Assembly: GCA_015501605.1 (NCBI GenBank)
Contig: JADNRZ010000010.1
Span: 1,736,001-1,800,000, forward strand
Reading direction: 5' to 3'
Length of the DNA stretch: 64,000 nucleotides
Source: Panaeolus papilionaceus
Taxonomy: Eukaryota > Basidiomycota > Agaricomycetes > Agaricales
Shown piece after piece: positions 24,300 to 39,000 of this stretch. The translations under genes and the position numbers were made by a program. How positions within the stretch are numbered: the first letter of the stretch is position 1; every line of letters starts with the position of its first letter. The notes under the pieces are model-generated. The model worked only from the letters and a program-made list of their open reading frames with translations, was not told the DNA's origin and did not search any database.

Positions 24300-27200
24300 T
24301 GTGTATGGAGAATTTGTAAGGGGATGATACCTGATCTGAAAGGGTAGGAGGCTAAATTCCAGGAAGCAGGCGCCAAAGACGCTTTTATCTATGGTATTCG
24401 GTAAGAGACCTGAAGATCTGGAACCCGATATGGCACCGTGTCCACGATGCCGTGGAACTGGCCAACTTTCGGCTTTTGCTGCAATCTCCATCGGTGATCT
24501 CTCGAGACGTCTGCGTTCGAGGACGTCCATAGATTCTGGAAACGTTGCGACCATTTGAATTGACCACCAGCTCTCTACTTCATTATCGTGATCTTCAACT
24601 GCTCGTCTCATCGATCCAGACGCCTGCGTAAATGGTCCCGTGGTCAGCCTACTGTCATCAATACATATGTCATTTCCACGGCTTCAGCGGCGGTTCTATA
24701 TCCTAGGTCTGGTTAACCTCACCGCCGTGCTTTGGAATTGGCCCCAACTATAGACGGTGAACTCCATGTGTTACTGTATGAAGCTCGCGGCTCATCAATT
24801 ACTGCGTCCTGTTCAGCGTCATCATCATACCTACGGTAAGTGGTCCTTCTGACAGAGATTAATTATAGAACCGATACAGAGGTGATCATTCACTGCGAAT
24901 TCTGTCATTCGATTTACTGGTATACATCCATTTTATGGAGAGCGGCATACCCTGTAGAAATATGATCCGTGCACAGTGGGATCCACCGCCCTCGAATGGT
25001 GTCGCAGCCAATGTAAAGTCAATTTCCCTTTCCAATATTATTAAAGGGACAGTTTAGTATATCGATGTCATAACCAATGAAGGGTCGGATGCATAACCCT
25101 ATTCAGAATAAATAACTCCACAGCATGCGCATTTTCAGCACCCCCAACGTTAGCACAAACTAGTTGTGGCTATTCAACAGCACCGCCAGCATTTACTTCT
25201 ATAGGTGATGGAAACTCGGTCTAAGGGCGATAAAGCCCATTTGAAGATAAGCTGCGCTTCGTCCCGGATATTCGAATGGGCTCGCAACAGAAAGGCCGAT
25301 TTACATTGCACTGTGTCGCATTTATTTATTCCCATCGATCCTGGTATTCGTTGCTTTTTACACCCTATCACGAAATCAGGCCTAATACCTCGAAGCTCCC
25401 GAAAATCCCGTTGTTCGAACCCCACAGTTTAAACGACCCTCAGGTTAATATCACAATCAGATAGCTTCGTAGAGGCAGCTGTGTTCCGTCGAGACTCATG
25501 GTTACGGGTTGACTTGTGTTATGAACGGTTATTATGCGCCTCGTCGATTAGACTTCATGAGGACTGCGATCAACCGATCGTGTTCAGCTCTTGCAAATGA
25601 ACATGCACACGAATGACACCTTGTAGTTACCGCTGCCGCTTTGAAGCGGTTCATTAACTGCTAAGTATGTCAGTCTGATCTTAATGGTCTCGAAATTGAC
25701 TATTTGCCTTCCCGCATACCTCCATCTTTAGGCGCTTTGGTTCTGTTTGATCATTTGAGGTAGCTCTTGTGGGAATCGATGCGATGAGATGCTTTAATCT
25801 CCAACGACGCTTAATGAAGCTAAACTGTCATGAGTTTGAGCCCATGGACCTTCCCGGACTGTGGAACTCACATCATAAAAGGCAATAAAAAATATCTATA
25901 TAATCGAAACTGAGCTCCGCAAGTCCATGGGGGACGACATGGCTATTAGAAGGGAGCTGTAGCACCCTTGACAAGATAATGAGCGTCCCTGAAGACAAAT
26001 ATCGCAGAGCTACTCCAGGTCAGTAATGGGGTTCAGATGTGTTGACATCCAATTAAATTAGTTTAGCGATATCCGTTATCGTTCGAAAGACTCGATCAAA
26101 TTGGCAGATGCTCTATGGGGTATCCATACACTAAATATCAAGACGCCGTTGGTCTGATGTCCATTGCCCCAGTATAGAATTTTAACCCAATGACCGGTGC
26201 TCTGCGGCAACCTGTGTTCTAAGTTAGACCCATCGCGTGCTCTGTGAGCTTGGCTAAATGGCCGTCAATCCCCGACCACTTCAACTCACTGGGTTTGAGC
26301 TTGAAGCCCAAGAACGAACGCGATTCAAGCTCGTTTATTTCTGTCACCGGTAGTTAACTGACATCGCCGAGAAATGAAAAGGGCTGAGCTCCTCTTGGAT
26401 GTGTCGATAAAAGTGCAATGGACGAACCTAGCTGCACGATTTGCCAGATCTAACTCCAAAAAGCGGACCGAGTGTGCACAACATGAGGCAACCCTCTGAC
26501 CTCATGTTGCTCCCTGTTATCATCTGACAGAACCCCAGGCCATCCTCAGTATTTTGAAGAAGAGGAGGTTATCTTTTTATGAAGGTTGGACACCGCTTGG
26601 TGGGAGACGTCGAATGTCATTCGTAGCATTAACCCTCATTCAACCTACGATAGGAACCTTTTACTCACGCCGCTGCGAGCCCTTCGAGCTCACACAGACA
26701 GCCATGATTTTGGGGTTCTCCAGTTAATTTGTACTTTTTAAGCTGAGCCTTGGTGAATCTATATGCATCTGCTCATCGAAACGCAGCTAATTTCAGTTTA
26801 TGCAATCCCGGCGATTGGTATGTCAGAATAGTCGCGAGCTGTCAGAGTCTAGGAGACGAAAGCGACCGAGCCTGCATTCTCCGGAGGGATCTATAATGCA
26901 TCCGAGAAACAAATTTGGGTCAGGTTTAGATGTATGGTTGAAGGGGCCAAATTGAACATACTTTTTGTTTTTCTGGGACACTATGAACCGTTTCGGATAG
27001 GTACTGAACAAAGCATGTTGAGCATACGCCGCGGACTCGATGTTAGTCCGTGCTATGTATTGCACAATTTTTGACGCAAGTTCCTCGTGTGCAACTGGTG
27101 AGTATGTCTTCTTCAAATTTAATCGACCGCCGTGTGCATGCAGAATACAAAGACAAAATATAAGGACACGGGATTTAATTTTGCCCTCTCCTTTAAGCTC

Positions 27201-28073
27201 TGTCGGGGGTATAAATGGTCATACCCCTCGATTTGCCAAGGATAAACAGACGCCCGCACATTCACAGACGCTTAAAAGCTTAAGTGATCCGAACTCCGCT
27301 TGCCAAACTGTCGCCCTGGATGCCTTGAAGAGCTAATCCTATCATGAACAGAGACTAGTATAGTAACTCAATGTAAAAATTCAGACTTGCTCCGGCTGTG
27401 GCCAGTATCACGACATGCAGTGACCTGCGGCATGTCATTTAGCTGACGTATGTCTAAGCGTGAACGTGCATCGTCAGGGCTAGTCGTACTTTGGCTTCTT
27501 CGTAGTGACTTCTACTGTCCCGTGCCACGAACCTCACACGAGGCCTGGTAAGGTTTGTTTACTCCGGGTGTAATCAAGGAGCCGGATATGCGATGGTCGT
27601 GAGGTAGCGGCCATGCAATTATTGTACGTATACTGTCTGGATGTGTCACCGAAGTATGAATTCTGGTAAATGAAATTATGGTGGCCAAGCAACACCCCCA
27701 GGCTATTGCGCAAATATTAGAAAGTAAAAAAGCTGAAATGAACCATAGAAAGTCGAAAGGAAATCAATGAACATCTCCGTTGTCCAGTCAATGACGATAT
27801 GCAACTAAGCGCTCATGTCACTCCGACCAGCTCACAGCTGCATTTGGTTAGGTCAACAGTCACGCCAAATTGTATCTGTTGACCAATACAATTGACAATG
27901 TCGCTTCGCACTCATGTGAGCTTGACACGCTTAACAACCAACTGGGTAAATATCGTCAAGTCGCTGGTTTCGAGCACCAGGTTGTCATCACTCAAATATA
28001 GAGCCGATAAGCGTTGAATATTGTTCAATAAAACGGGTTATATACATATATCACTAGAATGGTAAATTACATT
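24300..28073. other. Gene-poor intergenic region
   Basis: About 3.8 kb between the velvet and superoxide dismutase genes. The reading frame of velvet exon 1 remains open upstream to 24611, so its 5' UTR probably lies here. Other frames (for example minus 26823-27116) are isolated, short and without recognisable motifs. No tRNA, tandem array, LTR or transposase was recognised. Confidence 0.4.
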
Positions 28074-29074
28074 TTACTTGGAAGCTTCCAAAAGGCGTCT
28101 TTCAGCTTCCTCAAAGTTGATGACGTTCCAAATTGCATTGAGGTACTGCAAAATAAATAATTCAGCATTGTATGGGGCGTATTCGCTAATTAGCACTCAC
28201 GTCAGGCTTGACATTCTTGTACTGAAGATAGAAGGCCTAATACATAGGATGGCACGTTAGATATGAGGAAAATCTGTGATAAAACCAGCGGACTTACATG
28301 TTCCCAGATATCGACTCCAATAACGGGAACGTGGGCTGGTACACAAAGGTCAGGTCATTTTAAAAGGCTAAAACATTTAATAATAAAACACACAAAGGAG
28401 GGGATCCTGATTCGCAGTAGTCACGATCTCGAGCTTCTTTGAAGCAGGGTCATATCCCTGTACGCGGAGGTATTGTGAGCACCGGTATTATTTAGTCATA
28501 GTTTGAAAAACTGACAACCCAGCCCCAGCCGCTTCCTTGAATAGCAGCGGTAGCAGCATTGAACTTTTTCTTGAACTCCTCAACCGATCCGAAGTCACGA
28601 ACGATAGCTTTTTCCAAAGCACCTCCTGACTTGAGTTTTCCACCGTTCTCGTTTGCGGGGGCAAGATTCCTCCAGAAGAGCGAGTGATTGATATGTCCTG
28701 TGGAGTGTTAATGTTACAATAAACCTTTTCATGTACCGCATGATAAAAATATTACCTCCTCCGTTGAACTTCAGGGCACTTTGCAGCTGAATGCGCTTAG
28801 CGGTGGAGTCAGTTGCAGCGTAAGCCTCCTCCGCAGCATTGAGTCCATTGACATATGTAGCATGGTGCTTGGTATGATGAAGCGTCATGATCTCCTCAGA
28901 GATGTAGGGTTCAAGTGCCTAGACGCAGTCAAAATTCTTGTTCAAAGGCGTGGTAACAACGTTCCTTACACTGTAAGCATATGGCAGAGATGGCAGAGTG
29001 TGCTTTGAAGCACGTCCTGCGGCAAATGCACGGGTAAAGGTGGGTCTAGCGGCGTTTTTTGCGATGGAGAACAT
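28074..29074 (-). CDS. SOD2: Manganese superoxide dismutase, mitochondrial
   Basis: Converts superoxide to hydrogen peroxide and oxygen in the matrix. The first 20 residues ([17 protein letters not shown]..) form a basic presequence. The mature enzyme follows with [13 protein letters not shown] (spanning intron 1), the first metal-ligand region [31 protein letters not shown] with the second His ligand, the GSGWGW segment, [12 protein letters not shown], and the Asp/His ligands in [20 protein letters not shown], ending [20 protein letters not shown]. At least six exons with introns of about 50-60 nt. A further in-frame Met lies 16 codons upstream (29122), but the 29074 start gives a normal presequence and a total near 220 residues. 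All four metal ligands are present, so it should be active. Confidence 0.94.
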
Positions 29075-32000
29075 GGTGGTAAAGAAACAAGATTTGGTAC
29101 AACGGGGTGAGGAGCTGAGCACACCTAAGCGTCATTTCGGCAATGACCTCACAAACATACCACGTGATCGGTCACGGACCAATCATCGCTTCAGTTCGTC
29201 CGATATCCACCGCCAATAAAACTTGCACTTGATATCTGTCAGTGACAACCAAGATATGGTGCACAAGATTGTTGGTTAGTTTTCTTTGTCCCAACAGGAT
29301 CTCCGTATGCTTTGATTTTGCATTAATATCAGATTATGAAGGTATGATTAATTTTTGAACCATTTAAACTGTCGAACAAAAAGCATTGTTATTCGCAGCT
29401 CGAGCCTTTCCAGATCCATAATATCTCCAAGGATATTGGACACAAGTGCAAAGAGTATGTAAGGATTCAGAATTAGGACCTATCTTGCAACGTGTGCAAT
29501 GGATGAGAATGCCCAACTGGACCACAGCCATCAGCGGCGTTGAACGGTCTGCCAACGTCAAACTTGTCGATACAAATTTGATCAGCGACTTTCGCTGGAG
29601 CGGTCGATTGCGGCTTTCGAGGTATAATCATGGGGCGAGTACATAACACTGGCAATCCCGCAAAACCATCAATTCAAATATTTGTTCCCTAAAATCCAAG
29701 ATGTTTGAATCTAAACATGTAAGTAAACCGACGAGTCGACGACAAATCATGATTATGGCCCTAGATCTTGAACCTTCTCATGTAGTGGTCCGTTATCGAC
29801 GCCTTGTTCCCAGCAAATGGAAATTCTAGGCCAATCAACCCCCACAATATTCCAAGATCTTTTTGTCAGGCAAGAAGATTTGTACCCCAATTCTTTGACC
29901 GTTCGACGCAGCACGCTACCATCTTGGCATCGTCGATTCTGGAACTAGTGGACTTCATCTCCCTGTTTCTTTATTCTATTCTGGTGTCCTCATAACTGAC
30001 GGTCGAGTAGCTTCTAGGCACATGAACCTCTCATTTTACCTGCCAGGCTTCTGTCTACTTGGGTGTAACGGTGATTAGGGGATCCCGATGTCTTTCCCCC
30101 TCTGGAGACTCTGGTTTTTAATTCATCCATCCAACACAGATCAAAATCCGGCTGTCAACAAACAAGTACGTATCAATACCATCGCTTCCTGCTGTTCCCA
30201 TACTTGCTTGGGACGCAGTGTGTCCTGAGAAGATACTGTCTTTGTTGAGATTCTGTAATAGATATGCAGGCTCGAAGGAATCCAACCCTTGACTTTATTA
30301 CTAGTGAATGTCTAATTACCCCATCCCGAACTACAAACGGCTGGTTTTTGGGAAGGCAACAGCATTGTTCGTTGCCAGGACTCCATCGCACTCGACGCGT
30401 GTTCTGGAGCTGCCCGCCTGTTTCCGTCGACTGTCATCTTCCATAAGCTTGGTCCTCGCTCTGACCTCATGAGGGCCTCCACCACTACCCATATATTTTT
30501 ACCACCGATTTCGTTTCTAGATACCTGCATAGTGGACACCAATTTCCAAAGGACAAGGTATGATCTATTATCCATTTGATTCATATTAAGTGCTTCTTGT
30601 CATGCCCTCTAACCAGGCCTCTTCGAATCTAAAGATGAACGTCTACTGGAGATAGACACCACAATACATCCGCTAACAACAACCGCTCTGGATTGTTTGA
30701 GCCGCCGAATCGATTCGAGGCGATATGCTGCGTGGTGCGCCTCTCCTCATCGACTTAATCTCTCCATCATCTAGACCTCTCTTCTCATTCATAACTCGCC
30801 GCCAGTATGCCATTCCTCTGTTGACAGTTACGCAAAATAAATGGCCCCCATATCTTTGGGTTTGTTTAGTCTGGATTGCAGAAGGCTCTGCCTTTAATTG
30901 TTGGGAAATGACAACATGCGCCAGAACCTTATGCGCGCGTTCATCTCGTTCTACCCCGCGTTGTTCCATATAAGCTACTACGCTGATCGCACTTTGAGTT
31001 TCTTATATTAATGAGGATAATCGTGGACCACAGGGTTAGCTCGGACTGGTGTGGATGGATCATGCTGCATAGTCCAAGACCATTCGGAGATCCCATCTTC
31101 CTTCTGCTGTTCTCTATACGGTGGTATTTTTATCCTCACTATCCAACGCCTTGGTTGTAGAGAAGGAATACAGTCGGCCTTACACGGAGTGGAATGTTTG
31201 AGCCGCAGTGTCATTTTTAACACCAGATGTAAGTGAAGTGCTTGTTATAATGGTCCATGTACGAACGAATTTGACATGTCTTCAGGTCACATCTGTTTGT
31301 TGCAATATACATAGGAGAGTTGAGGTCGCGTATCACTGTGGACCAGGTCTCAGTTTAATATTGAATTATGGAGGTTGTCATCTTCAACCCCCCGATGTCC
31401 CATCGACAGCTCGTCTACCACTCTACATGCCAACAGAATGACCAAAATGCCAATGCGCCCCACGTACAGCTGAGTATTAATTCCTTGTGCTCGATGAGGG
31501 GTTGAACATCCATGGTCGCCTTTCTAATTTTTTTTACGTCCCCCGAGAGCACGGGCCTATTATAACAGCAATGACGACCTTTCCGACTCGTCACTCGGAG
31601 TGTTTGAGGATCAGGAGTTCCGCGTTTCGGAACAATGAGGCCCAGGGATGGAGTCTGGGGAAATAAATTCGGAGCTCAAAAAAAAGAGCGATATTACGGT
31701 TATGTGAGGGCGTGAAATTTTGGGCTGGCGAGCTCTTCACTGCACAGAAAAATTTGTGTGAAGCGATCCTCAAGCCAAAATTAGCAGTGACACGATCACG
31801 TGGATGTAACATTAGGGGCACGCGCTTAAGGCATTGAGCGCAGTTGCTTTTGGGGCCAAATTGGGGCAGTACGCAGAACTCCTGCCGAGCTTCGCAGTTA
31901 CACACATTAGCTATATGTCTGTTCTTTAGAAAGGCGTTATCTATCTATATATGGCACTAATCAATTTCCTCCACATTGTCTCCCTGGAGGGTCTGCCGCC

Positions 32001-35000
32001 CGTGGTCAGTGGGCATATCTCAATTTGAAACGAGCAGTAAGTTTGACACTCACAAGTTTCCCTGTAATTCAGAGATAGAGAGAAGGCTTCAGATAGGAAA
32101 TAAGTTCAGTGATCCCGTTATCGTAGAAATGAAACCCTATTCATCGACGTTATCTGCATTATTTAGAACGACGGCGCACGTCAATCGCAAATTGCAATAC
32201 TATTACTAGGTGAGCGGGCAAGATTGGGGCACAGATGTTTACTGTGCAGTTCCTGTCGTATATTTGCGACTAATTTTAATGAATTGTATTATTATATTCA
32301 ATATTGATTTCGATTTAGATCACAGGTTCGCAAGTCCCGCCGCAGTGTCTCGCTCATTGAAGAGCCACCCACCTGCGGATGAGACGACGTCACAGCATTG
32401 CAACGCAACGCTACTATAAAATTGGGCTTGACAGCCACATCGTGTCTTTTGCTTTCAGCTCTAAGTTTTTCTTAGTCTTCCGTAGTCAGACCATGACAAC
32501 GATATTGGGGGGAGTCTTTCTTTCATTCAAAATATATTCGTACTATTAATCGCATGTTAATTTCATCGCAATAAATCAATGATATATGTATGTAACCCGA
32601 TAAACCGGGGAATAATATTATTGCAATGGGTCAACGCTATCGTAAGCACTTGATTTGAATACATAAGTAAGAACGGACGTTTATCAGCTTTTATCACTTG
32701 AATCTGGTTGTTGTTATAGAGTCGGGGTTGATGACGCTGCTCGACGCCTCTCGACGCACGCGTGGTACATAGCTCAAGCAAAATGTGGCGTTGCGAGAGC
32801 GCTGAAGGCTCTTGGGAGATAGGGGTAAAGCTGTGCAGTCGGTCTCGGCAACATGTGGACGCAGCTTTCCCAGATTTCTTGTATTTTCTTGACGCAAGTT
32901 GACGGGCTTGGACGTGCATGTATAAGTTAATTCCTAATGCGATGCATTGCGTTTCGGGAACAATATAAAGGGATCACTGAAGTCGCTTAGGCTAAGGTAG
33001 CATTTAATCAAGGTGTGCGGTCAGTGTCGTCCCGGCCCTGTCGTGATCATATGCCACTTCCGCAAGCGCAATGAATTATTATTATGTATGCATCGTGCCT
33101 TTGACAACATGTGTGGCTTTGTAGGTCCTTTTGAAAGCAGTGTTATCTGCATATATGTTCTGTGTACCGTGTCACCGTGACCCTGGGTCGCTAAACTTGA
33201 TAACTGAAGATATTTATACCATCTCTCGATCATCGATAACTTACAAAGTCAGCTGTGCACGGTAATCGATAACAAGTCAACGACAATGGTTATGTTTTTG
33301 TCTCACAGGATTTCCACCGTGAAAGTGAAAGGTCCTGTAGACTCGGATCGCAACTCCTAGTGATCCTTATTTTTAACGTTAACTCTCCGAAGTATCGGGA
33401 TAATTGGATCACCGAGCTGTTCGCAACTCGATGTTGATCCTCGAATACAGTAGATATACAAAGAAAGCATGAAAGAGCAGCGAGTTTGTAGTATGAGTGA
33501 TGCCGTGCCTAACCATCAAAGACACGATCATGAATAAAAGAGTGATTCGAACGGAAGGTTATTTTTACAGTATCGTACCGGTGGTCCTAGAGCTGTGATA
33601 GAGGGCCTACCATTCTATTCTTGCTTTCGGGTCGAGACGCCTTCGAGGTCGCACGTTCTCACTCTCTCACTCCTCTGCGGAATAGGGATATCTTTCGATA
33701 ACTTCGACTCAGGTCAAAGGATGAGAAACGCCCAGCAAATCAAGTACATACACAACTCGACAATCCGTTATATCACCCATCAACCCGAGCCCGCAGTATA
33801 CCAGACTAGGCCGAAGGTATAGTGTAACCTCCGAGCGCAAAGGAAAAAAGTTCGGGTGTATTCGAGCGAATGTGAACCCATACGCTTTCCTATATGGCAC
33901 ATCGTGTCCATATATGAGGATCGATGACAGGTGCAATGATGGACTTTTTCCTATGTCGGACGGCTGGAGGTCACCGGGTCAGCTGCCTTAGGTGAGCGAA
34001 GCTTCATGGGCCCCGTCTCTGCAATGGTTCTTGAAAAACGAGGCGCAGGGCCTCATGCGGTCTGGGGAAGTCTTTTGTTGTTTGGGGTTCGACTGAATAA
34101 AATGGAGTTGTAATATGTTCTCTTGTGTCCGGGTGGAGGGCCTGGATGCCCGCTGGCTGACCTGGAAAGCGAAAATGTTCATCTGCAGTTTTTTCCCTGC
34201 GCGCAGCTTAGGAGGATAGAATGGGACGGAGATTCGCTATTCGCCTAGATAGTCGGAATATGAGATGGTTTTGCTGTTTTTACTACCACGGCTTCGCTAA
34301 ATATGTACAATCTGTTGTGGAAGCTGAATAGATAAGATAACTGATGCCGGCATTTCATGAAGGGTTGTATGTTTGTGCTGTGATGGGTGACTCAAATGAG
34401 GGGGCGCTAATTATAGACTCTGTTGGATATTAACGCGAACTCACCCTGTGGTTGGCATTCATTGCATAGCTAGACAGATATCACGTACTGCTCATTTCCG
34501 AGTAGAACTTGTAATGAGAGCAGCCTAGCCGATAGAGGGCGTCGATCCGAGCCCGAATTCTTGAGCGTGCCGCATTGTATCGTTAGGAATAGGGAAGGAA
34601 ATTATGAAAGGCCATGAGGTTAATGTAAACAGAAAGCCACGAGTTTGCGTGCTTTCATACATCCTTTCATAGCATTCTGAATGTTATTTTACTTTTATTG
34701 AATAACGTTATGTAGTTCCGGCGCCGCTGGAGGCTAACGGAATGCTGGAATGCCCCGCAGTGGAGTTAGAATATTGTGCACATTGCAGGTGCGATTATCA
34801 GCTATTTTAGGAGATGGACGTGGTAGATTGGAATATAATCTCTCAAGTCAAAAGTTGGACGTGAGCGCCACTTGCTATGATTGGTGTATGCGTGAATCCG
34901 GAGTCAATTTATAGTCTCCATACACTGATGTAACGAGTGATATCAAGAGGCGGTAACGATAACGATAAGTCACTGGTGGTGGCGCTGTCTGGGTACAAAA

Positions 35001-36011
35001 AGACCTAAAATATGAAGATGAGGTGCGTCGAATGCTAGTTATACCCTAAAAGTGTGTAGATAAGACGAGAGGGTTCTGGAGACCTTTGTACGTCTTTATG
35101 GGCCGGAAAAGCACCACGCGCCAATGATGATGACATGAACGTGTCGCCGAAATGCAAGGTGTTGGCTTTTATTGGATACGACAAGCTTGGGGCATCCAAT
35201 TGGAGTAGAGTTTCGAAGGCGGATGTTGAATCGAAATTTTAAGTGGCTCGAACCGGTGAATAAGAATACCCACATGAATCAAGGAAAGACCAGAGCATCG
35301 AGATCTCCGGTTTGGATTTGGAGTCATGAGCCAAGAGGTGTACCGAAGTGGCGAGGCTCATACACCCGCACACCATCTAAGACTGCATGCGGGTCCCGGA
35401 TGGCTGTGGACGGGCTAGGTCTCTGTAAGGCGATCGTCATGCTCGACGTGGGTGATAGGAGTAGCCAAGGGCGGGGGAGCGCAAGGCGCATATTCCGAAA
35501 CGGAAGCGCGGATAAGGACTGTTTTGGGCTGTAGATTCTAAATAAGAATCATGTCCGAGAATGTTGAACTCATTTAGGCGCTCTGTAAGTCATAGGACTC
35601 TTTGAAGAGTATATGTAGATAAAGAACGACATAATAGTTCAAGTACTGGTCTGAATGTATTTATTATTGTCATTCTTTCTGGCAAATTAAAAGATGTTGT
35701 TGCACGTTTGATGTTCTTATGCAACGTGTTGAGGCTGAGTTGTTCAAAGGACGCAAGGGAATTGATTGTGCATGCATGTGTGCCTGGGGCCCAGATAGTG
35801 GATTTGTACGTCAATCACCGCGTCATATATTCGAATCTTGTTTTGGCGGACTAATTCCATCGAGGTACTGTACATAAGTAAATGACATTTCAACATTCCT
35901 CTTGTCCGATTTTACCCAAGCTCCCTTTTTATTCTTGTCTATCCACTACTACCATCTAATCACCATCGACCCTCCTCGTCGTCGCCATCGTCCTTGTCGA
36001 CGTTGTTCTCG
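29075..36011. other. Gene desert of almost 7 kb
   Basis: The longest stretch without a supportable gene. I checked both strands for frames joinable across GT-AG introns and found none with motifs. The longest single frame (plus 35172-35534, 120 codons) is Arg/Ser-rich and has no partner exons. Base composition looks like ordinary intergenic DNA. No LTR, transposase, tRNA or tandem array was recognised. It could hold non-coding RNA, fast-evolving small secreted proteins or fully decayed repeats. Confidence 0.4.
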
Positions 36012-39000
36012 ATGGTCTCCATTCCATCAGTTTCCAAATTCAAAAAAATTCTCAAGGGATCCCATTCTCGGAAGAACGATACCCGCCACCAACTCATTAT
36101 ACCCAATGTCTCAACCACCATAGCGAAGAGGAGAGCACCTATGGAACGTCTTCCGAGTGCGTTGATATGTGAGATCGGTCGAATGTCGGCAGTCAAGGAG
36201 GTGCTCCACCTGAGTCTGTGTGTACGTTTGTCGCTGTTCAATCTAACTGGTGGGAAAAGTTGAGCTCATTTCTTACACCGACCAGTCACATCATCTATAT
36301 ACCCTTCTACTGCCTATCCTCTACTCCTCCATCGACCTAAAGACAAATCGACAATGCAAGACGACTCTCATTGCGCTGTCAAAGCGACCAGAAATAGCTT
36401 TCCACGTACGATCATTGCGTGTGCATGTCAACAGCCAGCAGTGGACAGACTCAACCGATGAAATCGACGAAGGGCTCATCGCCACCCTGATCGCGCGTTC
36501 TGCAACGAACCGCCTGTTCAGGGCTTTAGAGGAGTTTGAATGGGACGGAAGGGAGATGCCCAAAGACGACATGTGGAAGGCCCTAAGGATGTCGTGAGTG
36601 ACCAACACACCCACTACTTTGTTCGGTTGATCGTGAACCGTCTGTTTCTTCTTACTCAGATGCCAGAATCTCAAGAGAATTAGCACCAATATTGGAGATG
36701 AATCCTTGGATCCCCATAGTGGCGTATGTATTCTTAATTCGACCCATTTCCGACCATTCATCACCCATCTTCAACCGTCTCTTTAATTTAGCTCTGGGAA
36801 TTCAGCGATCTTCGCCTATTCTCCCTACGAGTTCGGTGCCAATCCCTGGAATGGATCAGAGGTAAGCTCTAGCTGGGCCATCCCACGACTATGGAATCCT
36901 AAACCTAAAGCAATTCCTAGACGGCCTACCAAAACCCGAGAAACTACCTCGCCAATTCTGGGCCATGCTTCTCGAGCGTTCACCCTATCTTGAATCGCTA
37001 ACAATAGGCAGCCCTGTCCCGACACCCCGCCTCTTTGACGTTAGACATATCTCCTATGGCCGGTGGGGACGCTTACACACACTAGTTCTTGGCGACGTCG
37101 CAGTCCTATCTGCAGACGACACTGGCGGTAAACGAGGTGAAGAAAAGATAGCGCGAGATATTGCTGCTTTTGAAGCTTTCTTGGAATGGCACGCTAGAAA
37201 GCATCTAAAATGCCTCAAGGTAGAGGCTACACTTGGTGGTGCTCACTTTCTAGCGGGCTTTCCACGCGGCTTTACCTTCAATGGGGTCTACAATGGTGGA
37301 GCAGAACTTGGCCAACTTAGGCATCGACAATCCAGTAGTCTGGGTAGTGCTCAACACGCGCAATATGCTGCCAGCAGCATGTTGCATGAGCCATCCCAAT
37401 ACGCACCTAGCAGTTCTCATGGACACGCTGGAAGTGCCAGCTCTCATGGAGTTCCACCAGTACCGATCTTGTTTCCCGCACCAGCGAAACGCGAAACGCG
37501 TCGCGTATCTATTCAATCTACTTCGTTTTCTCCACCTCGATCTCAATCCCCTCCTTTGGTATCCAACTTTCCTCCTCCTCCTCCTAGCTCCTTTTCACAA
37601 GCCCACTCCCTACGATCGTATGTATATCCGCGGGCTCACCCTCCCGCTCTGCCACAATCTCAGCCTCGATCCGCAACAATCGTCCAATTCCAGCATCACA
37701 ACTCCCTGTCTCAGTCGTCCTCCTTCACTCAGCTACGTCAGCTACCAAGCCTTCCCCATCCTTTATCAACTCTTGAGGAGTTTGCCGGTCCTGTGCCCCT
37801 ACTAAAGGGCCTACCACCCAGCTGTCGCTCACCTATCGATGGATTGCGTAAAATAACGCTTACGGGACTTTTACCGAATTCAGCATCGGTAACCAGAGCT
37901 GCTAATGCTCTACGGGAGTTTGGGGCTCTTGAAGAGCTCGGCGTGTGGATGGACCTCTCATTTGGAGGCTCTGGAGACAAGGGAATCGGCATGGCGTCTG
38001 ATGCAAGCTCGTTATCGAGCCGGAACTCTGTCGATGGCCTATTCGGATCCGGGAGGAACAACACGACGCATACCACTGACCCACAAATGCTTTCGATCCT
38101 CCTGAACGCGTGCCCAAGACTCAAGAAACTGGACGCCCTGTGTTTCACCAGACCAGGGGTTAACATCGTAAGCACCTGTTTTATTTCACGATCCGACTTG
38201 TTCCTGTGTTAATTCAACCTTTCCCTTTATCTGCTTTTTTTCTTGGTCGCCTGTTTTATTAGGGAGAGTATGCAGCTATATTACGTCCGTTTCGACATTT
38301 ACGCCACTTCCAGCTGACCAAGATCCATAAATCGGGGGACGAAGAAATGACCAAGGCCGCCGGGAGGTTTTTTGAAGGTTCCTCGTGTGGAAATGGGTTG
38401 CAGACACTTCGGCTAAAGATCACCTGCGATGCTTGGTTCGTGCACGGCGGGGGTCGTGTAAAGGGGCTCGGCACGTACGAGCGTATCAGTCATGTATACG
38501 CTGGACCTGCTTCGTTTTCTCAATCCCTCCATGATTTGTCCACTCCCCCCTCAGGTGATGAACCTCAGTTGGCGACGGCCCCACATGTCGATGATATTCT
38601 TATCAGGGAATGGGGGATGAGAGGCATGACGAGGAGTGATTTCGCGCGTGTAATGGTGGTCCCTCTCCTCCCAGCCCCTGTGTCTCGACCTCGCAGGCAA
38701 AGCTTCACGGAGTCGCTTCTAGGACGAGGCAGGTCGCTCAGGAGCACCGAACCGCCACCGAGTGCTTTCTCTATGACGACGCCGTCAAGGCGAAGAAGAG
38801 GCTCGTCTAGTGCTGCTAGTGCCATCAGTGCCACCAGCGCTGCGAGCTCAAGAGAAACGAGCGCAAGTCCTCCGCCGAGTACGAGGAGACGGCGGTTCAG
38901 CGACGCTGTCGCCTTCAAGTTCGCGGAATGGGGAGTCGGCCCTACGAGTGCATCTAGCTCAAGATCGGACTTTTTCTCAGAGTCTGATCATGTTCATGGT

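Noticed and set aside
26823..27116. Minus frame of 97 codons
   Set aside because: Isolated, no motif, no joinable exons on either side.
35172..35534. Plus frame of 120 codons in the gene desert
   Set aside because: Arg/Ser-rich with no recognisable domain; length is within chance for this much DNA.
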